From Geodermatophilus tzadiensis (GTDB taxonomy: Bacteria > Actinomycetota > Actinomycetes > Mycobacteriales > Geodermatophilaceae): a stretch of DNA of 64,000 nt. Location: positions 186,001 to 250,000 of the forward strand of contig NZ_PVTG01000003.1 of the NCBI RefSeq assembly GCF_003002915.1. Reading direction: 5' to 3'. The notes under the pieces are model-generated. The model did no database searches, was not told where the DNA came from, and worked only from the letters and a program-made list of their open reading frames with translations. The position numbers and the translations under genes are program-made. This document shows positions 59,736 to 64,000 of the stretch, piece after piece (the stretch's first letter is position 1; the number at the start of each line of letters is the position of its first letter).

Positions 59736-59820
59736 TCGTGCGCGGCCGCCCTCCTGGACGTAGGTGGTCGACGGGCGCCGGCAGTGCCCGGGCGCGGTCC
59801 TGTCCGTGCGCCGGGGAGAC

Positions 59821-60062
59821 GAGATAGGTGTCGCCCACCGTTGTCGGGGTGTCGGGCACCGCCCGAGACTTCCGGGCGTCGTCCCCGGACCGCGGCCGGG
59901 GGCGGTGACCCGAGGCCAGGTGAGGGACGCGGTGAGAACCGGCCGGAGTCCCGTCGCTGGCACTTCCCTGTCGGATCGGATCCCGAGGAGACCACCGTGT
60001 TCGAGGACCAGAAGATCGAGCTGCTGCCGGCGCGCACCACGATGAAGCGCGGCGGTGGCGGG
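59821..60062 (+). repeat. peptide cassette repeat unit 2
   Basis: Near-identical second copy of 59286-59527, offset 535 bases. The identity stops exactly at the leader/core junction of the peptide gene, so leader and control region are homogenised while the cores differ. The preceding part of the 331-base gap holds terminator 1 and a diverged stretch similar to that before unit 1. Confidence 0.85.
59823..59846 (+). promoter_or_regulatory. conserved upstream box, copy 2
   Basis: Second copy of the GTGTCGCCCACCGTTGTCG element, 174 bases before the start of peptide gene 2. It differs from copy 1 at one position. Confidence 0.55.
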
Positions 60063-60200
60063 TTCACCCTCATCAACCAGAGCGGCAACACCGCGGTCGC
60101 GGCCGCCGCCAACGTCGGCAACGTCAACCTCTTCGGCGACCAGGCCAACATCGCGGTGGCCGCAGCCGCCGCGGGCAGCAACATCTTCGTCGGCGGCTGA
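59997..60200 (+). CDS. candidate precursor peptide 2
   Basis: 67 residues from GTG 59997, after GAGGAGA. The leader is identical to peptide 1 (residues 1-22). The core begins FTLINQSGNTAVAAAANVGN, then VNLFGDQANIAVAAAAAGSN and IFVGG. The positions N-Q-S, GNVN, GDQ-x-N and AGSN-x-F-x-GG align with peptide 1 without gaps. No Cys. Function as for peptide 1. Confidence 0.75.
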   Translation: MFEDQKIELLPARTTMKRGGGGFTLINQSGNTAVAAAANVGNVNLFGDQANIAVAAAAAGSNIFVGG

Positions 60201-60235
60201 TGACGGCTGCGCGGGACGCAGTCCCGCGTGCGACG

Positions 60236-60265
60236 GGAGGGGCGGTCGGCATCGGCCGCCCCTCC
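60236..60265 (+). terminator. terminator of peptide gene 2
   Basis: GGAGGGGCGG (60236-60245) pairs with CCGCCCCTCC (60256-60265), 36 bases after the stop. A smaller GCGGGAC/GTCCCGC hairpin lies between. Confidence 0.75.
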
Positions 60266-60462
60266 TGCCGTGTGTGGACCGGGCCGGCCCGGTGCCGTGC
60301 CGGCGAACGGAGTCCAGCCGTTACGGATACCACGCCGACCCGTGCGCCGGTGGCCTCGCCGTCCGGCGGTGCAGACCTCGGTGACGGCGGCCTAGGGGGT
60401 ACGTGGCCGGGCCGGCCGGCCTCCGTACCCCGGCCGCGCGGGGTAGGGGAACGGGGCGGGCC

Positions 60463-60705
60463 CAGATAGGTGCCGCCCACCGTTGTCGCCCGGTCCTGAC
60501 GAGCCAAGACTTCCGCCGTCGAGCCGGACCGCGGCCGGAATCGGCAGGTCACGGGGGCCAGTGGGTGGGTCCGGCGGCGATCGCTGGCGATCCTCCTCCC
60601 TGGTGGCCTCCACATCAGTACCGATCCTGAGGAGACACCGTGTTCGAGGACCAGAAGATCGAGCTGCTGCCGGCACGCACCACGATGAAGCGCGGCGGCG
60701 GCGGG
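60463..60705 (+). repeat. peptide cassette repeat unit 3 (diverged)
   Basis: Third copy. The box, the AGACTTCCG and GGACCGCGGCCGG segments, the ribosome site and the leader codons are kept. The remaining upstream bases differ. The 439 bases between peptide genes 2 and 3 hold terminator 2, ~200 bases without recognisable features, and this unit. Confidence 0.7.
60465..60488 (+). promoter_or_regulatory. conserved upstream box, copy 3
   Basis: GTGCCGCCCACCGTTGTCG, 175 bases before the start of peptide gene 3, one base different from copy 2 within this core. Confidence 0.55.
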
Positions 60706-60840
60706 AGGGTCGTCGCCCTCAACCAGGTGGGCAACGTGTCCATCGCGATCGCCGTCAACGCCGGCAACATCAACTTCGGCGGCACCCAGACCAACGTCGC
60801 CCAGGCCATCGCCCTCGCGGGCAGCAACGTCGGCGGCTGA
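60640..60840 (+). CDS. candidate precursor peptide 3
   Basis: 66 residues from GTG 60640, after GAGGAGA. The leader is identical at protein level, with two synonymous third-position changes. The core starts RVVALNQVGNVSIAIAVNAG, then NINFGGTQTNVAQAIALAGS and NVGG, so the final F-x is missing compared with peptides 1 and 2. Nearest of the three to the PqqD-like/M50 gene. Function unknown; processing or modification is inferred from context. Confidence 0.75.
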   Translation: MFEDQKIELLPARTTMKRGGGGRVVALNQVGNVSIAIAVNAGNINFGGTQTNVAQAIALAGSNVGG

Positions 60841-60847
60841 CGTCCCC

Positions 60848-60888
60848 GTGCCGGGAGGGGCGGTCCTGGTGGCCGCCCCTCCTGGCAC
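60848..60888 (+). terminator. terminator of peptide gene 3
   Basis: 16-bp arms (60848-60863 and 60873-60888) with one mismatch, including the GGAGGGGCGG core. It lies between peptide 3 and the protease gene, so the protease may depend on read-through or on an unseen promoter. Confidence 0.75.
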
Positions 60889-60945
60889 ACCCGGGCCCGC
60901 GCGCCCGGATCCCCGACGACCTCCCCAGGGACGGAGTTGACGAGC

Positions 60946-63900
60946 GTGGCGCAGGTCCTCGCTCCGGCGACCGAGAACGGGCACCGCCTGTACGGGCTGA
61001 CCGCGGGCACCGAGTTGCTCGGGGAGTACCAGGACTCGGCCTACCAGGAGCCCAAGTACCTCATCCAGCGGGTCGACGGCCAGACGATGCAGCTGCCCCG
61101 GCTGCTGTACGGGGTGGCCTGCGCCCTCGACGGCCGCGACGCGCGGCGGATCGCCGAGACGGTCAACGCCGAGCTGGGCCAGGAACTCACCGAGGACGAC
61201 GTGCGGTTCCTCGTCGAGGAGCGGCTGTACCCCGCGGGGATCGTCGCCGTCAGCACGGAGGGGCCGGACTCCGGCACCCTCCCGGACGCCGGCGCCCTCC
61301 CGGACAGCGGCACACCCGTGGACGGGAGGAGCCCGGACGGGGCGGCCGGTGGAGCCCAGCCGGTCGGTTCCGCGCCCGTCCCGATGCCGGTCCGCAACGA
61401 CCTCCTCCTGGCCCTGCGCTACCGCGCCGGGGTGATCCCCGCCGGTGTTGCCGACCGGATCGGGCGCGTCCTCCAGCCGCTGTTCGCCCGGCCGGTGTGG
61501 ACGGTCCTCGTGGCCGCCTTCGTGGCCGTCGACGTCACGATCATCGCCGGCGGCGACCTACTGGCGCAGTCCGTCGCCGGCGTCCAGGCGGTCGTCGAGC
61601 GCCCGTCCCTGCTGCTGGTGGTCCTCGGGATCACCGTGGTGACCGGGGCGATCCACGAGTTCGGCCACGTCACCGCCTGCCGCTACGGCGGCGCCCGCCC
61701 CGGCAACGTCGGGGTGGGCATCTACATCGTCTGGCCGGCCCTCTACAGCGACGTCACCGACAGCTACCGGCTCGGCCGGGTCGGGCGCCTGCGCACCGAC
61801 CTCGGGGGTGTCTACTTCGACGCCATCAGCCTGGCCGTCCTGGGCCTGGTCTACCTCCGCACCGGTGAGCCCTGGCTCCTGCTCGCCCTCGTGGGGATGC
61901 ACGTCGAGACGGCCTGGCAGTTCCTCCCGTCCATCCGGCTGGACGGCTACTACATCCTGGCCGACCTGGTGGGCGTCCCCGACCTCTTCGGCTACGTCAA
62001 GCCGGCGTTGCTCAGCGCGATCCCGGGCCGGCCGGTGCACCCGAGGGTGGCCGAGCTCAAGCCCCGCGCCCGCCGGACGGTGGTCCTCTGGGTCCTGCTG
62101 GTCGTCCCGACCCTGGTCCTGTGGCTGGTCCTGTTCCTCCTCGCCGCGCCCCGGCTGATCCCCGCAGCCTGGCGGTCACTGCAGGACTACCTGCAGGGTC
62201 TCGACGCCGCGGTTCGCGGTGGCGACGTCGTCACCACGTCGCTCGGCGTGTTCCAGGTGCTGCTCCTCGCGCTGCCCTGGGTCGGCACCGTGCTGATCCT
62301 GTGGATGCTGGTCGACGTCGTCCGGCAGAAGCGCCGCGCCCGCGGCGCCGCGAGCCGGATCAGCCCGGACACGGCAGCGACCCTGCGCCGCGTCGCGGCG
62401 CTGGTCGCGGTGGCGGCGGCCGGCTGCGCGCTGATCGCCCGGGTGGCCGCGGTCGCCGCCACCCGTCCGGCGACCGCTGAGGAGACGGCGCTGGCGGACG
62501 CCGCACTGGCCACCGTCCACGGCGTGACCGGCCCGCCGGTCGGGGCGGGGGAGTGGCTCGCGCACGCCCAGCTGACCCTCTACGCCACTGTGAGCGGCGC
62601 CTTCGAGGAGGCCACGCCCGTCGCCGCGGCGCGTGAGCTGTCCGTGCTGGCCACGGCCGTGCTGGTCGCCTGCCTGGTCGGCCTCGTCCTCCAGCACCGC
62701 CTGCGGCCGCTGGCCGTCGTCCTGCCGCTCGCGGCCGTGGCGGCCATGGGCCCGGCGGTGAGCGAGCTGGCCGCGGCCGGTCCGGCCGTCCTCGGGGCCG
62801 CGTGGACGGCGTTGGGGCTGGTCGTCCTGGGCCGGGCGCGCCACCTCGCCACCCGGGGCGCCGGCGTCCTCGCGGTCGTCGTGGGCGTGGTCACCGAGCC
62901 GCTGGTCGCCGTGCCGTTCGCCGTCGGCGCGGCGGTCGTGCTCGCCGCGGGTTCCCGGCCCTGGTCCCGGCTGCCGTGGTGGCCGGTGCGGGAGGACGCC
63001 GTCGCAGGACGCCACAGCCGCCTCCCCGCCACCGCCCCTCGGCACCGCCGTCCCGACGACGTCCGGCGGACCGCCCTGCGGTGGTCTGCGGCGGCCCTCC
63101 TGCTGGCCGTGGTCGGGATCGTCGCCGCGGTGGTCCCCGCGGGGCGGGTAGGGCGTCCGCTGGACCCGGCCGAGCGGACGGTCCTCGTGCTCGTGGCGGC
63201 GATCGTCGTGGTCACCGCGCTCGCGGTGCGGCGGATGCGCGTCCCCGCCGCGGGCACGGGGGCGCTGCTCGTCCTGGCCGTCCTGCCCTGGGAGGGAGCC
63301 GGCAGCGCCGCGGTGCTCGGTGTCGTCGCCACGGTCGTGCTGACGGCGGTGCTCGTCGACGGCGTGGTGCGCGTCCCCGTGCCGCAGCGGCCGCACCCCC
63401 TCCTGCGGGGGCTCGCCGTCGTCCCGGCCGTGGTGCTCGTCGTCGTCGGCGTGCTCTTCCAGCCCGGGCAGGCGGTCCCACTGCCGCATGCCGCGCTCGC
63501 CGACTGGCTGCGAGGACCAGAGGCGGGCCAGGGCACCGTGTCCGTCCCCGCACCGCTCTGGGGCGACCTCGTCAGTGACGGTGTGGCACCCGACCGGCTG
63601 GCCCGGGCCGGCTCCGGCGCCGCGGCGACCGCGGAGTGGACGGTCGAGGTGGGGGTCCCCCCGGCGGTGGGGACCCCGCAGGTCCGGTTCGGCACGGGGC
63701 CGTCGGCGCTGGTGGTCACGCGGTCGGCACACGCCGAGGAGCGCGAGCGTGAGGCCGAGGCCGAGGGCGCCGCGCGGGCGGCGGCTGCGCAGGAGGCGGC
63801 GGCCGCCGCGTTCGCGGCGCGGCAGGCGTACGGCGGCTCACTGGCGGGCAACCCCCGGCTTGAGGCCCCTGACGAGGTCCGCGCGGCCCTGCGGGACGGC

Positions 63901-64000
63901 GCGGTCGACGAGCAGGTGCTGGGAGCTCTGGCGGCCCTGACGGCCGGGCACGACCTGACCCTCGCCCCGGGCCCTGGTTGGGCCGGCCCGGACGCCGGGA
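60946..64000 (+). CDS. PqqD-like domain / M50 site-2-type metalloprotease, 3'-truncated
   Basis: At least 1018 residues, open to the window end. Start GTG 60946 (GGAG 9 bases upstream) or TTG 60937. Residues ~25-90 (YLIQRVDGQTMQLPRLLYGV, LDGRDARRIAETVNAELG, DDVRFLVEERLYPAGIV) resemble PqqD-like RiPP recognition elements. A Pro/Asp/Gly linker follows. M50 core: HEFGH at 237-241 inside a membrane segment (zinc ligands and catalytic Glu), and RLDGYYILADL with Asp ~333. About 15 hydrophobic helices are visible in total. The end is an AEEREREAEAEGAARAAAAQ coiled-coil-like segment. It is similar in plan to 'putative peptide zinc metalloproteases' such as Bacillus YydH, but much longer. It probably recognises and cleaves or exports the upstream peptides. 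Confidence 0.8.
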   Translation, partial: MAQVLAPATENGHRLYGLTAGTELLGEYQDSAYQEPKYLIQRVDGQTMQLPRLLYGVACALDGRDARRIAETVNAELGQELTEDDVRFLVEERLYPAGIVAVSTEGPDSGTLPDAGALPDSGTPVDGRSPDGAAGGAQPVGSAPVPMPVRNDLLLALRYRAGVIPAGVADRIGRVLQPLFARPVWTVLVAAFVAVDVTIIAGGDLLAQSVAGVQAVVERPSLLLVVLGITVVTGAIHEFGHVTACRYGGARPGNVGVGIYIVWPALYSDVTDSYRLGRVGRLRTDLGGVYFDAISLAVLGLVYLRTGEPWLLLALVGMHVETAWQFLPSIRLDGYYILADLVGVPDLFGYVKPALLSAIPGRPVHPRVAELKPRARRTVVLWVLLVVPTLVLWLVLFLLAAPRLIPAAWRSLQDYLQGLDAAVRGGDVVTTSLGVFQVLLLALPWVGTVLILWMLVDVVRQKRRARGAASRISPDTAATLRRVAALVAVAAAGCALIARVAAVAATRPATAEETALADAALATVHGVTGPPVGAGEWLAHAQLTLYATVSGAFEEATPVAAARELSVLATAVLVACLVGLVLQHRLRPLAVVLPLAAVAAMGPAVSELAAAGPAVLGAAWTALGLVVLGRARHLATRGAGVLAVVVGVVTEPLVAVPFAVGAAVVLAAGSRPWSRLPWWPVREDAVAGRHSRLPATAPRHRRPDDVRRTALRWSAAALLLAVVGIVAAVVPAGRVGRPLDPAERTVLVLVAAIVVVTALAVRRMRVPAAGTGALLVLAVLPWEGAGSAAVLGVVATVVLTAVLVDGVVRVPVPQRPHPLLRGLAVVPAVVLVVVGVLFQPGQAVPLPHAALADWLRGPEAGQGTVSVPAPLWGDLVSDGVAPDRLARAGSGAAATAEWTVEVGVPPAVGTPQVRFGTGPSALVVTRSAHAEEREREAEAEGAARAAAAQEAAAAAFAARQAYGGSLAGNPRLEAPDEVRAALRDGAVDEQVLGALAALTAGHDLTLAPGPGWAGPDAG

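Noticed and set aside
59286..60840. Possible CRISPR-like array because of three regular repeats
   Set aside because: The units are >240 bp, unequal in spacing, contain coding sequence with ribosome sites and terminators, and no cas genes are present.
59462..60840. Lanthipeptide or thiopeptide precursors
   Set aside because: The cores contain no cysteine and few Ser/Thr, and no lanthionine synthetase, YcaO or dehydratase gene is visible in the window.
62176..63732. Long minus-strand open frame opposite the M50 gene (and similar long antisense frames over rpsA, polA and thrS)
   Set aside because: These are the usual stop-free shadow frames of high-GC coding DNA. Their translations are low-complexity Arg/Ala/Gly/Pro without domains, and the plus-strand frames have clear motifs.

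Overview
The window is high-GC DNA with heavy use of GTG starts and dense, ATGA/GTGA-overlapping gene chains. Its gene order follows the core actinobacterial chromosome. polA-rpsA-coaE is followed by thrS-HIT-pgsA-acyltransferase-pimA, pdxST-yebC-ruvCAB, yajC-secDF-apt-rel, cyclophilin-MBL-hisS, aspS, rarA, alaS-ruvX-mltG-aroE, and aroCKBQ-pepQ-efp-nusB. From memory, this order matches the equivalent stretches of Mycobacterium tuberculosis (Rv1629-1631 and Rv2614c to Rv2533c). An SsgA-like sporulation/division protein and the overall style suggest a sporangium- or multicell-forming actinobacterium such as a member of the Geodermatophilaceae. That placement is inference.

Layout: 1-6.1 kb holds polA (5' end missing), a methyltransferase, rpsA and coaE. 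6.1-9.2 kb holds three tRNAs on the minus strand (Val, Cys, Gly), the SsgA-like gene, a SigK/RskA-type sigma/anti-sigma pair, a PGPGW membrane protein and a second tRNA-Val. 9.2-13.5 kb is a small accessory stretch (LysG/LysE amino-acid export pair, two MOSC proteins, a DHFR-fold reductase, an HNH protein). 13.6-19.6 kb carries thrS and phosphatidylinositol mannoside synthesis. 19.6-31.2 kb carries PLP synthesis, Holliday junction processing, Sec accessory proteins, adenine salvage and (p)ppGpp metabolism. 31.2-35.4 kb is an Asp23/AmaP envelope-stress island with its own ECF sigma factor, inserted between rel and the cyclophilins. 35.4-58.7 kb returns to core genes: two tandem cyclophilins, MBL hydrolase, hisS, aspS, rarA, alaS, ruvX, mltG and the complete tail of the shikimate pathway, then efp and nusB. 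One DUF559-type gene at 42.6-43.5 kb is broken by a frameshift.

The most unusual part is the right end (59.2-64.0 kb). Three tandem cassettes each encode a 66-67 residue cysteine-free peptide with an almost invariant 22-residue leader and an Asn/Gly/Ala/Val-rich core. Each has the same upstream box 174-175 bases before its start and its own GGAGGGGCGG-type terminator hairpin. They are followed by one very large membrane protein, over 1000 residues and cut by the window edge. It joins an N-terminal PqqD-like (RiPP recognition element-like) domain to an M50 site-2-protease core with HEFGH and LDG motifs and many more membrane segments. This looks like a precursor array with a dedicated recognition/processing protease, comparable in principle to the YydF/YydH part of the Bacillus yyd operon, but with a different kind of peptide.

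Several genes lack any ATG/GTG/TTG start before their conserved domain and appear to begin at CTG in CTGA overlaps. Several others have a TANNNT -10-like hexamer 6-8 bases before the start codon, which suggests leaderless transcripts.
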